The notes beneath the pieces are model-generated. The model searched no databases. It was given only the letters and a program-made list of their open reading frames with translations, and had not been told where the DNA came from. From the NCBI RefSeq assembly GCF_014647655.1, contig NZ_BMPP01000011.1, positions 62,001 through 126,000 of the forward strand: a DNA stretch of 64,000 nt, given 5' to 3'. This DNA comes from Deinococcus malanensis. GTDB taxonomy: Bacteria > Deinococcota > Deinococci > Deinococcales > Deinococcaceae. Shown piece after piece: positions 20,305-33,244 of this stretch. Both the position numbers and the translations under genes were made by a program. Each line of letters starts with the position of its first letter. The first letter of the stretch is position 1.

Positions 20305-21084
20305 CTAGGGGTTGGAGTCGGGCACGGTCACAAAAGTTCCCAGACCCTCCGGGTCAGCCTCCCGCACGCCGGCGAGCGCATCACGCAGTGCGTTCTGAGG
20401 CAAGGCGCCCACCAGCCACACCGCGCGCGTGCCTGCCTTGCGGGACGCCACCCCCGGCGCGGCCTGAACGCCCCGGGGCGCGGCCACGAGCGCCAGCACA
20501 TTCACGCCGTCCGAGAGCGTCACAGTCCAGCGCTTGCCCTGACGGCGGACGTCCACCGGGACAAAGCCCGCAGGGAGACGCAGGCCCGGCAGCGCCCGCA
20601 GCAGGGCGGCCCGCAGGCCAGCCGGTACGGACGTGACCGGACGGCTGACTTTTGCAGGAAGCGCGCCCACCTTCACAAACGCCGCGCGCCGGGCGAGGCT
20701 GCCGTCGGCCAGCCGCTCCTCGTAGGCCAGTGGCAGGTTCCAGACGGTATCGATCCACAGGGACCAGCGGGAGGCGCCGGCGTTGTGGGGAGACAGGTCG
20801 TAGCGCGTGGTGGCCCGTCCGGCCAGCGTTTCCGGACCACTGCGGCTGACCGTGAAGTTGCGCTCCAGCAGCGCAGGACGGAACGGGACGTGTGGCAGCT
20901 GGCCAGCGCGCCGGGTGGGTTCGGACCCGGGCGGGAAATTCACCGTGACCTCTGCCTGCCCCCGGATGGCCAGGGTCCGGGCCCGTTTCAGGGCCAGCAG
21001 CAGATCGTCGGCATCCGCCGCGTCGGCCGGGCCGCTGCTCAGGATCAGCAGGGCCGCCATCAGCCACGCCGCGCGGCTCACCAC
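20305..21084 (-). CDS. Exported MucB/RseB-like sigma-regulatory protein
   Basis: 259 aa with a signal peptide (AAWLMAALLILSSGPADA). Residues 26-180 resemble the MucB/RseB N-terminal domain: DDLLLALKRARTLAIRGQAE, later TRYDLSPHNAGASRWSLWID and LPLAYEERLADGSLARRAAF. The C-terminal part (VPAGLRAALLRALPGLRLPA, then a strand-rich end) fits the second RseB domain. RseB binds the anti-sigma factor and senses envelope stress. Position behind sigma factor and small membrane protein supports this. The GTG start at 21084 overlaps the end of the preceding gene (TGGTGA). Confidence 0.8.
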   Translation of the reverse strand: MVSRAAWLMAALLILSSGPADAADADDLLLALKRARTLAIRGQAEVTVNFPPGSEPTRRAGQLPHVPFRPALLERNFTVSRSGPETLAGRATTRYDLSPHNAGASRWSLWIDTVWNLPLAYEERLADGSLARRAAFVKVGALPAKVSRPVTSVPAGLRAALLRALPGLRLPAGFVPVDVRRQGKRWTVTLSDGVNVLALVAAPRGVQAAPGVASRKAGTRAVWLVGALPQNALRDALAGVREADPEGLGTFVTVPDSNP

Positions 21085-21347
21085 TCACTTCCCAGCGCAT
21101 CCTGGTAGGCCGCGTAGGCGGCGCTGCTGGGCAGATCCGGGGCCTCTGGCCTCAGCACGCTCACGCCGGCCACGACCGCTGCCGAGGCGAGCAGCGCCGA
21201 AAGCCAGCCGGTCTGCCGGCGCCGGGCCTGAGTCTGACGGGTGCGGTGGCCGGTCAGGAAACGCTCGGCCGCGCCGCTGTCGTGCGTACTCAGGGCGCGG
21301 GCCTGGGCAAACAGGCGGTCAAGTTCGGGGTCAGGGTGAAGGCTCAT
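21078..21347 (-). CDS. Small membrane protein, candidate anti-sigma factor
   Basis: 89 aa. A cytoplasmic part with PDPELDRLFAQARAL and an Arg/Gln-rich stretch leads to one membrane segment (about 47-63, LSALLASAAVVAGVSVL) and a short outer tail. Place in the operon, between an ECF sigma and an RseB-like gene, and the topology argue for an anti-sigma factor, but no ZAS zinc motif is present. ATG 21347 is chosen because AAAGGAG lies 9 nt upstream; a start at 21368 is less likely. Confidence 0.75.
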   Translation of the reverse strand: MSLHPDPELDRLFAQARALSTHDSGAAERFLTGHRTRQTQARRRQTGWLSALLASAAVVAGVSVLRPEAPDLPSSAAYAAYQDALGSEW

Positions 21348-21381
21348 CCGTGGATCTGCTCCTTTCATGGCGTGATTGCGG

Positions 21382-21990
21382 TCATGGCGTGATTCCAGCG
21401 CGGGTGAGCCAGGCACGCAGGGCGGCGCGGCCCCGGTTGATGCGGCTCTTGACGGTGCCCAGTTCGGTGCCGGTCACGGCGGCAATCTCGGCGTAGTCCA
21501 GACCGGCGATCTCGCGCAAGGTCAGGGCTTCGCGCTGCTCGGCCGGCAGGCTCTGCAGGCCAGCGGCCAGACGTGCGCGCAGCTGCGCCTGCTCGCCGGC
21601 GCGGACCGGATCATGCGGTGCGGCCAGTTCAGGGCTGTCGTCCAGGGTCAGCGTGGCCCGGGTGCGCAGTGCCCGGGCACAGGCGTTCAGGGTGATGCGG
21701 TGCAGCCAGGTGCTGAAACTGGCCTCGCCACGAAAGCCCCTCAGGTTCCGGTGAACCGAGATAAACACCTCCTGAACCACATCGTCGGCGGCCCCCGGTC
21801 CCACCGTGCTGGCCGCCAGCCGGTGAACCGACGCGGCGTGCCGCCTCACCAGTTCCTCGAAAGCGTGCTCGTCACGCACGGCAAGGCGGACCAGATCGGC
21901 GTCGGCCAGACTGGTCCGGGCCAGGGGGGTAAGGGCGTCATTCAAGGTCACCTCATACCTTAGAGGTGACACACCCTTCAAAAGTTCCAT
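21382..21990 (-). CDS. ECF RNA polymerase sigma factor
   Basis: 202 aa. Region 2 reads [17 protein letters not shown], then [18 protein letters not shown] and [13 protein letters not shown]. Region 4 reads [20 protein letters not shown] with the helix-turn-helix [20 protein letters not shown]. It directs transcription of a small regulon, probably including its own operon. First of six co-directional genes ending at 17333. ATG 21990 is used; starts a few codons later are possible. Divergent from the DtxR-type regulator with only 26 nt between. Confidence 0.95.
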   Translation of the reverse strand: MELLKGVSPLRYEVTLNDALTPLARTSLADADLVRLAVRDEHAFEELVRRHAASVHRLAASTVGPGAADDVVQEVFISVHRNLRGFRGEASFSTWLHRITLNACARALRTRATLTLDDSPELAAPHDPVRAGEQAQLRARLAAGLQSLPAEQREALTLREIAGLDYAEIAAVTGTELGTVKSRINRGRAALRAWLTRAGITP

Positions 21991-22004
21991 CCCTGTCTCC
22001 CGAT

Positions 22005-22010
22005 TAGACT
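22005..22010 (+). promoter_or_regulatory. -10 box, leaderless promoter of DtxR-type regulator
   Basis: TAGACT with 6 nt before the ATG at 22017. The gene has no ribosome-binding motif at the normal place. Confidence 0.45.
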
Positions 22011-22016
22011 GAGGGT

Positions 22017-22694
22017 ATGACGGCGCGTGCCCTGTCCCCCTCTGCCGAGGATTACCTCAAGCACCTGTACGTCCTCGGGCAAGGCAGCCACCTTCAGGGC
22101 GGCAAGGTCAGTACCCAGGCCCTGGCCGATGTGCTGGAGGTCGCCCCGGCCAGCGTGACCGGCATGCTGCGCAAGCTGACCGAACAGGGGCTGGTGTCCC
22201 ACGCGCCGTATCAGGGTGCCCGCCTGACGGCCGAAGGCGAGCGGGTGGCCCTGGAAGTGCTGCGCCATCACCGCCTGCTGGAACTGTTCTTGCACCGCGC
22301 GCTGGGGGTGCCCCTCGACGAGGTGCACGAGGAGGCCGAGCGGCTGGAGCATGCCCTGAGCGAAAAGCTCGAAGCCCGCATCGCGGCGTGGCTGGGCGAT
22401 CCCACCCACGATCCACACGGTGACCCGATTCCTACCCTGGGCGGGGAGCTGCCCGAGCGGGCCGAGCGCCGACTGTCGCAGCTGGCCACCGGTGACCGCG
22501 CGGTGGTGGCGCGTGTGCCGGACGGTGATGCCGAGCAGCTGCGCGCCCTGGTGGCCGTGGACCTGACTCCGGGCGCCGCCCTGCAGGTCCTGAGTGTAGA
22601 CGTGGCCCTGGGAACTCTGACGGCCGAGGTGCGGGGCCACACCCTGACGCTGGCGCTGGCTGTGGCCGCCCAGGTACAGGTGCACGCCTCCTGA
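22017..22694 (+). CDS. DtxR/MntR-family metal-dependent regulator
   Basis: 225 aa. N-terminal winged helix: [54 protein letters not shown]. The dimerisation and metal-binding domain follows with [20 protein letters not shown] and [17 protein letters not shown]. An SH3-like FeoA-type domain lies at the C-terminus (about 150-225). Such repressors sense Mn2+ or Fe2+ and control transporters. No transporter is in the window, so the targets are elsewhere. Convergent with frnE. Confidence 0.95.
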   Translation: MTARALSPSAEDYLKHLYVLGQGSHLQGGKVSTQALADVLEVAPASVTGMLRKLTEQGLVSHAPYQGARLTAEGERVALEVLRHHRLLELFLHRALGVPLDEVHEEAERLEHALSEKLEARIAAWLGDPTHDPHGDPIPTLGGELPERAERRLSQLATGDRAVVARVPDGDAEQLRALVAVDLTPGAALQVLSVDVALGTLTAEVRGHTLTLALAVAAQVQVHAS

Positions 22695-22729
22695 CGTGAT
22701 CCCAGGGGGCGCGGCACAGGCATTTCAGT

Positions 22730-23497
22730 TCAGGAGCGGTCGGGCACGCCGCAGCTGCCGTCGTCGCAGCCGTCACCGGCTTCACCCAGCAGGGTCAGGG
22801 GGGCGGGATGCGTCTCCTGCCAGACCTGATTCAGGGCACCCAGCAGAACGTCCGCCTCCTGCGCGCCGCTCACGCCGTATTTGCCGCCCAGGACGAAAAA
22901 CGGCACACCGCTGATGCCTAGAGCGTGGGCCTGTGCCTCGTCCTGGCGCACGGCCTGGGCGTAGGTGCCAGCCTCCAGGGCAGCACGTACTTCGGTGGCG
23001 TCCAGTCCCACCTCCTGGCCCAGGCGCACCAGCGTGTCGATCTCGCCGATATGTTCGCCCTGGTTCAGGTACGCGAGCAGCAGACGTTCCTTCATGGCGT
23101 CCTGGAGCCCACGCCCAGCCGCCAGATGAATCAGCTGGTGGGCCAGGAAGGTGTTTGTCATGCGCGTGCGCTCGAAGTGGTACTCCAGGCCGTCGCCGGC
23201 GGCCATACGGGTCATGTGGTCCATCATGCCCTGGGCCTCCTGGACGCTGCGGCCGTATTTGCGGGCCAGATGCTCGGGCATACTCGCAGGCTGCTCGAGC
23301 GGCGCGGAGGGGTCGAGCTCGAAGCTGTGCCACACCACCTGCACAGCATCACGCTGGGGAAACCGCTCCAGGGCGGCTTCCAGACGCCGCTTGCCGATAT
23401 GGCACCAGGGGCAGGCGATATCCGACCAGACGTCCACCCGCAGCTGAGCCGGTGCGGTGGGAATAAACAGGGAAGCTGGAGGGGCAGGTGCAGTCAT
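22730..23497 (-). CDS. frnE: FrnE-type DsbA-family disulfide oxidoreductase
   Basis: 255 aa. The thioredoxin-fold active site is CPWC (Cys29, Cys32) in VDVWSDIACPWCHIGKRRLE; the cis-Pro loop is GISGVPFFVLGGKYGVSGAQ. A second cysteine pair CDDGSC (Cys244, Cys249; CX4C) lies in the tail, as in the FrnE protein of D. radiodurans, which is known to act in disulfide isomerisation and oxidative stress tolerance. No signal peptide, so cytoplasmic. ATG 23497 is preferred over an upstream GTG at 23506. Confidence 0.95.
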   Translation of the reverse strand: MTAPAPPASLFIPTAPAQLRVDVWSDIACPWCHIGKRRLEAALERFPQRDAVQVVWHSFELDPSAPLEQPASMPEHLARKYGRSVQEAQGMMDHMTRMAAGDGLEYHFERTRMTNTFLAHQLIHLAAGRGLQDAMKERLLLAYLNQGEHIGEIDTLVRLGQEVGLDATEVRAALEAGTYAQAVRQDEAQAHALGISGVPFFVLGGKYGVSGAQEADVLLGALNQVWQETHPAPLTLLGEAGDGCDDGSCGVPDRS

Positions 23498-23573
23498 AGG
23501 CCCCACTGTGCCACCGCTTTAGAAAACAAAGCAGGAGGCAGGCCACAATGGCTGCCTCCTGTTGGGGAAAATC

Positions 23574-23972
23574 TCAGCGTTCGCGGGGTTCGCAGGCCAG
23601 ACCGTTGTGGTTGGCGTCCAGCGCGGTGCGGTATCCTGGGCGCCCGAGCCGCATAGGGGCAGCGCCGGCGGCACGCGCCGCAGCGCAGGTGGCGTAGAAA
23701 CGCACCCCCTCGCCGGCCAGGGGAGCGCTGCGCGTCACTGGGCGCAGCAAGGTACGGGCAATGTAGCCGCCGCGCCCCTGGTAGGACGTCCGGCACCAGT
23801 CACCACGGCAGGCCACCGTCAGCAGCGTGTTGGCCGGCACCACACCCACGACCGGGCCGCTCATGGCGGGCAGGCGCCGCAGGTTGACCGTCGTCGTCGT
23901 GACCGATGTCGCCGCCTGCGCCGCGCCAGTCAGAGCGGCAGCCAGAGCCAGAACCTTCAGTGTCGTTCTCAT
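23574..23972 (-). CDS. Exported SH3b plus excalibur calcium-binding protein
   Basis: 132 aa with a signal peptide (RTTLKVLALAAALTGAAQA). Residues about 22-75 look like a bacterial SH3 domain (TTVNLRRLPAMSGPVVGVVP, then WCRTSYQGRGGYIARTLL). The end is an excalibur motif: FYATCAAARAAGAAPM, then TALDANHNGLACEP with the D-x-N-x-N-G-x-x-C-E calcium loop. Both domains are typical of cell-wall-associated exported proteins. ATG 23972 starts the signal peptide; two longer starts (24011, 23996) cannot be excluded. Confidence 0.88.
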   Translation of the reverse strand: MRTTLKVLALAAALTGAAQAATSVTTTTVNLRRLPAMSGPVVGVVPANTLLTVACRGDWCRTSYQGRGGYIARTLLRPVTRSAPLAGEGVRFYATCAAARAAGAAPMRLGRPGYRTALDANHNGLACEPRER

Positions 23973-24055
23973 CCTGCCAGGATGCCACGCCTCCATGAAA
24001 AGTGACTTCATGCTCCTTTCGTGAGGTGACCTGAATAAAGCTGTGGCGTTCTGGT

Positions 24056-24247
24056 CTAGTTTTCCGTGGGTCCGGACCGGGGCCCGCTGTCATTCTCGTC
24101 GGTGGTCTCCGCGCCAGTCTGCTGGTTGCCCGGGGTGCCCGTGCTGCCTGCGCCCCCGGCGCTGGTCTTGCCGGTCGCCTTTTCATGCTCCTGGCGCTCG
24201 GCGTAGGCCTGTTGCATCTGCTCCGCCTCGTTGTTCTTGTCGGTCAT
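24056..24247 (-). CDS. Small disordered hypothetical protein
   Basis: 63 aa, no recognised family. It is polar and rich in Glu, Gln, Gly and Thr (MTDKNNEAEQMQQAYAERQE, then Gly/Thr/Asn-rich to the end), so it is probably unfolded. No ribosome site stands out. Base use is in line with coding in this frame, and the gene fills an otherwise empty stretch. Confidence 0.5.
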   Translation of the reverse strand: MTDKNNEAEQMQQAYAERQEHEKATGKTSAGGAGSTGTPGNQQTGAETTDENDSGPRSGPTEN

Positions 24248-24518
24248 GCGCCGAGCGTAAGCGCCGGTTCAATGGGGGAAGTGTGGGGGCCGTCAACTCC
24301 GCCTTCATGTGGCTGAAGACGCTGATGGGGCGCCAGGGTGGTTGCTCCGGGTCAGGTCCGGCCGCAGCGACCGATTCCGTCATGCCTTTGTCAGAAGAGG
24401 TCCTCTATTGTCGTTCCACAAACAATCATCACGCGGCCAGAAAAGCACCGGGCACCCAGGCCCAGCCGCAGACGGAGTGAATTTCCAGCCATGATTACAC
24501 GCCCCAGCCGGCCCCCGC

Positions 24519-25658
24519 ATGCTGCATAAGCCACAGGCGCGCCTGATTGCCGGGCTGGTGCTGGCCACCTGCGCGCTGGGCACCGTTACCGGCCTCGCGT
24601 CCCTGAAACTTGACCAGGCGTTCGAGCACAGCGCTCACATCACGCGCGACACCACCCACCGGATCGAGATCACCCTGAGACTGCAGAAGTTGCTACAGCG
24701 CGCCGTGATTCCGGTGCACCACTACCACATTGAGGGCAGCAGCGTTCAGCGCGAGCATTTTGCCCTGCTGGCCAGCCAGATCGGCGACACCCTGGCCGAG
24801 GCCCAGGAGCCGCACGATGGTGCCCATCCCGAAGAGTTCGCGGAAATTGCCGCTTCCTGGCAGACCATAAGAAGTCAGGTCACGGCCATCCTCGCCATGC
24901 CTGACCCGAACGCCGGGGGCCTGCGCGCCATCCACGAACGCATTCATGGGCTGGACGTTCAGGTTCGGGCCCTGTCCGACCAGGTGGGTCTGTTGCATGA
25001 CGCCGACCGGGCCCGCACGCGAAGCCAACTGGCCAGCGCCGCCCGCTGGAACCGCACGCTGACCCGCGTGGTGCTCGGGGCCTTCTTCCTGACGGTGCTG
25101 AGCCTGCTGCTGGGTGCGTTCAGCATCATGCGGTCTCAGGCGGTGCTGCGGGAACTGTCCATGCGCGACGCCCTGACCGGCCTGTTTAACCGGCGCGAGT
25201 TCCAGGCCCGCCTGGAAGGGCACCTGGACCAGGCGCGCCGGCACGGCCAGCCCTGCTCCGTGCTGCTGCTGGATGTGGATCACTTCAAGGTGGTGAACGA
25301 CACCTACGGCCATGATGTGGGTGACCGTGTATTACAGGAACTGGCGGGGCTGGTCAGTGGTGTAGTTCGCCAGACAGATGTCGTGGCGCGTTTTGGCGGC
25401 GAGGAGATTGTCGCTTTGCTCCCGGACACCGACGAACATGTGGCCCTGGTCATGGGGGACCGTATCCGTGAAGCGGTGGCGGCCCATCATGGCTTTTCCG
25501 CGCCGGATGGAACGGCCTTCCGCATCACAGTCAGCATCGGTGTGGCCAGTTTCCCGTCCGACGCTCCACGTGAAGACGCATTGATCCGCGCTGCGGACCA
25601 GGCGATGTATGCCGCCAAGCACTCCGGCCGCAACCGGGTTGCGCGCCGGCCTGCCTAG
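24519..25658 (+). CDS. Membrane-bound diguanylate cyclase (GGDEF)
   Basis: 379 aa. An N-terminal membrane segment (about 8-28), a helical sensor region of about 150 residues (about 40-175), and a second membrane segment (VVLGAFFLTVLSLLLGAFSI, about 187-206) precede a GGDEF domain: RDALTGLFNRREFQ, LLLDVDHFKVVNDTYGH, RFGGEEIVALLPDT, SIGVASFP, DQAMYAAKHSGRNRV. The signature is GGEEI, with Ile for the usual Phe/Leu. The inhibitory RxxD site (RQTD) lies five residues before it. It should make cyclic di-GMP in response to an outside signal. Confidence 0.93.
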   Translation: MLHKPQARLIAGLVLATCALGTVTGLASLKLDQAFEHSAHITRDTTHRIEITLRLQKLLQRAVIPVHHYHIEGSSVQREHFALLASQIGDTLAEAQEPHDGAHPEEFAEIAASWQTIRSQVTAILAMPDPNAGGLRAIHERIHGLDVQVRALSDQVGLLHDADRARTRSQLASAARWNRTLTRVVLGAFFLTVLSLLLGAFSIMRSQAVLRELSMRDALTGLFNRREFQARLEGHLDQARRHGQPCSVLLLDVDHFKVVNDTYGHDVGDRVLQELAGLVSGVVRQTDVVARFGGEEIVALLPDTDEHVALVMGDRIREAVAAHHGFSAPDGTAFRITVSIGVASFPSDAPREDALIRAADQAMYAAKHSGRNRVARRPA

Positions 25659-25960
25659 GAAAGAGGCCAGAGGAGTCTGGTCATGGCGCACAGGAGTGCT
25701 GCCGCTCCTGCAGCGTACCGCGAGCTGCCATGGACTTCGGAGCCGCCACCCGGCCTGGAGGCGCCGAATACCAGTACCTGAAGTTCCGATGCTCAGAAGG
25801 AGCCAATGCCTGCTACACGGAGATGTGAGCCGCTTACCAAGGAACGCTGGGCGGAGTAGCCAGAGCTTCACATAGAGGGTGCCTACGCTGGCCGTGAGAG
25901 GGCGGGAGCCACCGCACCGCTCAATTCAGTGAAAGGCATCTATCCCTGGGAGGTCAAACT
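25659..25960. other. 302-nt intergenic region
   Basis: Between the diguanylate cyclase and the Thr/Gly-rich protein genes. A plus-strand stretch at about 25732-25860 looks coding (MDFGAATRPGGAEYQYLKF, Cys twice, then a TGA where TGG would let it continue), perhaps a gene remnant. No clear promoter or terminator is seen. Confidence 0.3.
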
Positions 25961-26947
25961 ATGACGACTCTGGCACGCCGCGCACTGCTGACAACCACAC
26001 TGCTCCTCAGCCTCGGAATGGCGGGAGCTCAGACAGGGCAGACGGGCACAGCTGCCCTGCCTGCGCAGACGACGCTTACCCTGCGTTCCGGTGAGCTGGC
26101 GCTTCCATACCTGGAAGGCGCCACACCGGTCAGAAGCGTCAGGACTTTTACAGGGGTAGGCGTGGTCTACCGCGGTTCTGTCGCTGACGCCCTGCAGCGG
26201 TATACCCAGGCGCTGGCCACAGGAGGCTTTACTGCCATTGACGCCACTGCACCTGCTGGCGCGGAAACCGGCGACGCGGACGCGGAGGGAACCGGCGATA
26301 CCACGGAGACGACTGAAACCACCGAGACGACAGGAACCACGGACGCAGCCACCGGGACCACCGGAACGACAGGAACCGGAACAGCGGGAGCCACCGGCAC
26401 AGCTGCGACCGGTGCCACCGGCACTGGGACGACTGGTACTGGAGCGACTGGCACCACCGGAACGGGAACGACAGGCGCAGCTGGGACAGCAGCTACAGGA
26501 ACCACCGGAGCGACTGGGACCACTGGTACGGCAACGGGTGCAACTGGAACCGGCACGACAGGAGCAACGGGTACCGCAACCGGGGGAACGGGCACGACTG
26601 GGACTACCGGTGCCACCGGAACTGCAACCGGAGCGGCCGGTACCGGAACGACCGGGGCTACGGGTACCGGAACTGGCACGACGGGCACTACGGGAGCGGC
26701 TGGCACTGACACGACCGGGACCGGCACAACGGACACGACCGGAACCACCGGAGCCGCTGGCACCACCGGTACCACCACGACCGGTACAACGGTCATGACC
26801 CGGCCCGAAGTCGGCAATGGTGGACCGGTGCAGACCTTCGAGCGCAACGGTGAACGGGTGCAGTTGCGTGTCTATGAAAGCATGGGACATACCGTGGTCC
26901 TGCTCTCCCGCATCAGTGCACCGGGCACGACCACCACGGGCAATTGA
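25961..26947 (+). CDS. Exported protein with long Thr/Gly/Ala-rich insert
   Basis: 328 aa. A signal peptide (about 1-23, ending GMAGAQ) leads to a folded part (about 35-90: [38 protein letters not shown]). Residues about 100-280 consist almost only of Thr, Gly and Ala in irregular TTG/ATG/TG units, without proline. A short conserved-looking end follows ([20 protein letters not shown], then [11 protein letters not shown]). The two flanking parts may form one small beta domain with the insert as a spacer. Function unknown. The encoding DNA is a run of degenerate ACC/GGN repeats and so is prone to length change. Confidence 0.8.
   Translation: MTTLARRALLTTTLLLSLGMAGAQTGQTGTAALPAQTTLTLRSGELALPYLEGATPVRSVRTFTGVGVVYRGSVADALQRYTQALATGGFTAIDATAPAGAETGDADAEGTGDTTETTETTETTGTTDAATGTTGTTGTGTAGATGTAATGATGTGTTGTGATGTTGTGTTGAAGTAATGTTGATGTTGTATGATGTGTTGATGTATGGTGTTGTTGATGTATGAAGTGTTGATGTGTGTTGTTGAAGTDTTGTGTTDTTGTTGAAGTTGTTTTGTTVMTRPEVGNGGPVQTFERNGERVQLRVYESMGHTVVLLSRISAPGTTTTGN
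26240..26795. repeat. Degenerate GC-rich codon repeat encoding Thr/Gly/Ala
   Basis: About 550 nt built from ACN, GGN and GCN codons in irregular order. The codon third positions vary, so the repeat is kept at protein rather than DNA level. On the minus strand it reads as Val/Pro repeats, which is a shadow. Confidence 0.75.
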
Positions 26948-27060
26948 ACAGCTGAAGTGCTGGGGCGGATTGCCGGTGGGCGATCCACCCCAGCTTCTTG
27001 CAGCTGACCGCGTTGCCCTTGTTGGGATTAGCGGGCCTCATCTCAAACAAGCAGGGAGAA

Positions 27061-27099
27061 GCAGAGGAAACGTGAAATGAACCACGTTTCCTCTGCCTT
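27061..27099. terminator. Bidirectional terminator between convergent genes
   Basis: Perfect 14-bp stem (27061-27074 with 27083-27096) around an 8-nt loop, between the Thr/Gly-rich gene and carB, followed on the plus strand by CTTTG. Confidence 0.7.
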
Positions 27100-27123
27100 T
27101 GTGCCCTTGAACTGAACGGAGCC

Positions 27124-30213
<3,090 letters not shown>

Positions 30214-30567
30214 TCCAGACGCTGAGTATGCCACGGTTCCGTGAGGAGTGTCGGGGGTACTTGTATGGTTATGCAATAGCTGCCTGTAGTACCAGGTATG
30301 CAATCGGACGGCAGAGTCTTGCGAAAGACCCCTAAGGGGGACGGAGTCATCTCTCTTTTCGTCTCCTTGGATCTTCAGGACAACCTGTGCCTGCTGTTCT
30401 TGCAAAGCGTAAATTCTCTCTGAATGGTCAGCTTGGAAGTCCCGGACAGGCCTTGTTCGGTGGTCGTCCCAAGCTGATCAAGATGTGAGAAATACGCCAA
30501 GCCAAATCGCGCCGTTTGTAAAGAAAACACTTTTTATCCGGTATTCATAGGTGGCTATGCTCACACT
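30214..30567. other. 354-nt divergent region between carB and outer-membrane-like gene
   Basis: Holds promoters for both directions. The octamer TATGCAAT occurs at 30270-30277 and 30297-30304, 27 nt apart, on the carB side, which may mark a regulator site. A -10 box for the plus-strand gene ends 6 nt before its ATG. No gene is seen. Confidence 0.4.
30556..30561 (+). promoter_or_regulatory. -10 box, leaderless promoter
   Basis: TATGCT with 6 nt before the ATG at 30568, preceded at 17 nt by TTTATC. The position predicts a transcript without a leader. Confidence 0.5.
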
Positions 30568-31038
30568 ATGAAGAAGGTACTCCTTGGCCTGATGGCCGTT
30601 ACTGCCACCTCCCCTGCCTTTGCTGCCGGCTACGTCGGTGGGTCTGTGGGCTCGGGTGCCAGCCTGCATTACCAGCAGGACCTGACCACCAATTCTGCGA
30701 TGCGCTACAGCCTGAACCTGGAAGCCACCGGCTTCAATTTCAATACCCTGACGGTAGGCGGCAGCGTGGACTACCTTGCTGACTTCCCAAGCAACAGCAC
30801 CCTGGGCGGCCTCACACCCTATTACGGCCTGGGTCTTGGTGCCGGTGTGGCCATTGGCAATACCACCGGCGTTATGGTTTACCCCCATGGCAATCTGGGC
30901 ATGCGGTATCAGGTGTCCAGCCCACTGAGCATCTTCGCCGAGGCCAATGCGGGTCCTGCGATCGTGGTGAGCAGTGCCGGTACAGGAATTGGTTTCGGCT
31001 TTGGCGCCAAGATTGGTCTGAACTACCGTATTCAGTAA
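30568..31038 (+). CDS. Small exported beta-strand-rich protein
   Basis: 156 aa. A signal peptide (MKKVLLGLMAVTATSPAFAA) precedes alternating polar/hydrophobic strands rich in Gly and Asn (YVGGSVGSGASLHYQQDL, TPYYGLGLGAGVAIGNTTGV, GIGFGFGAKIGLNYRIQ at the end). The pattern and the C-terminal strand suggest a small outer-membrane beta-barrel. Function unknown. It stands alone and is followed by a strong terminator. Confidence 0.85.
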   Translation: MKKVLLGLMAVTATSPAFAAGYVGGSVGSGASLHYQQDLTTNSAMRYSLNLEATGFNFNTLTVGGSVDYLADFPSNSTLGGLTPYYGLGLGAGVAIGNTTGVMVYPHGNLGMRYQVSSPLSIFAEANAGPAIVVSSAGTGIGFGFGAKIGLNYRIQ

Positions 31039-31575
31039 GGTCAGGTCTCAAGAAGGTGGATCTGGTCGGCCAGGTCCACCTTCCTTCTTGTGTGAAGATG
31101 TGGCCCGAGGAGTTAACATTCTGGCCAACGACGGACTTCCCCGGGCGATGAACTTATATCCGTCTGTTCACGGTTATCCGGCTTGCAACGGGGCAACCGC
31201 GGTCTCCTCTTTGCTCTGAACCTGAGCTGACCGGGTAGTCCCCTTCCTGCGAACAGGTACCCAATACTGCGAAACGATCATGTGGCAACGCGCTCCTGGC
31301 GCTGCACTTGAAGGCCCACAAAACACTGCTGGAGTTCTGAGGCACCTGCTTCTTTGCGGGTCCTCTCTATGTCTTTATGCGTGCCTCCCTTGACCCCCTG
31401 TCTCCAGGCTGCTACCTTCCATGTATAGCTATGCGTTTTTGGCGCATAACCATTCAATAATGCAGACCCTGACCCCCCGACGCTGAATTTTCCTGGCCTT
31501 CCAGAATCTGGACAGGCTGGGAAAGTCGCGCCGGGCTGTCGCGCTGCCTTCACACAAACGGAGGAGAATCCGGAT
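31039..31575. other. 537-nt region upstream of argG
   Basis: After the terminator there is no gene. A possible promoter is TTGACC (31390-31395) with a 17-nt spacer and TACCTT (31413-31418). The leader then contains TATGCG and CGCATA arms around TTTTTGG (about 31429-31447) and an ATTCA-ATA-ATGCA sequence (about 31450-31464), which recalls arginine-repressor half-sites; this is a weak resemblance. A GGAGGAG ribosome site precedes argG. Confidence 0.35.
31052..31083 (+). terminator. Terminator of small exported protein gene
   Basis: 14-bp stem with one G-T pair around a TCGG tetraloop, 13 nt after the stop, followed by CTTCTTGTG. Confidence 0.75.
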
Positions 31576-32802
<1,227 letters not shown>

Positions 32803-32803
32803 C

Positions 32804-33244
32804 GTGCCGGAGCTGGCAGAAGTTGTCACCGGGCATCTGCCGTTCCTGCAGGCCCTGACTGAGCAGCAGGCCGCCCGTAAGCCTGCTCCGGGCGTCTGGT
32901 GTGCCAAGGAGATCCTGGGTCACCTGATCGACAGCGGTGTCAACAACCACGCCCGTTTTGTCCAGGCGCGCGCACAGAGCGGTCTCGACTTGCCTGGCTA
33001 CGATCAGAATGCCTGGGTTGTAGCGGGAGCCTACAGCGAGAGGTCCTGGGCTGACGTGCTGGGGCTGTGGGCCGGGTACCAGCAGCACCTCGCTCATGTC
33101 ATCGCCTCGCTGCCAGCGGGGAGCCTGGACCATACCCTGAGCGTCGGTGGCGGAGCGCCGGTCACCCTGCACTTCCTGACGCAGGATTATGTGGCTCATC
33201 AGTTGCACCACCTGTCACAGATTCCGGAGCGGGCCGGGTTATGA
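32804..33244 (+). CDS. DinB/YfiT-like four-helix protein
   Basis: 146 aa, GTG start one base after the argG stop. The DinB-like metal site is visible as His in GHLIDSGVNNHARF (about 39) and the late pair VAHQLHHLSQIPE. Such proteins are possible metal-dependent hydrolases or thiol transferases; the reaction here is unknown. Coupled to argG in front and to a GNAT gene behind (ATGA overlap), so co-expressed with arginine synthesis. Confidence 0.88.
   Translation: MPELAEVVTGHLPFLQALTEQQAARKPAPGVWCAKEILGHLIDSGVNNHARFVQARAQSGLDLPGYDQNAWVVAGAYSERSWADVLGLWAGYQQHLAHVIASLPAGSLDHTLSVGGGAPVTLHFLTQDYVAHQLHHLSQIPERAGL

Noticed and set aside
26340..26780. Collagen-like domain
   Set aside because: There is no strict Gly-X-Y period and no proline.
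26240..26795. Thr/Gly-rich stretch as a CRISPR array or tandem DNA repeat
   Set aside because: No constant repeat length or unique spacers; the regularity is only at codon level.
26167..26847. Minus-strand frame of Val/Pro repeats opposite the Thr/Gly-rich protein
   Set aside because: It mirrors the ACN/GGN codon repeat of the plus-strand gene, which has a signal peptide and folded flanks. The minus frame has neither.
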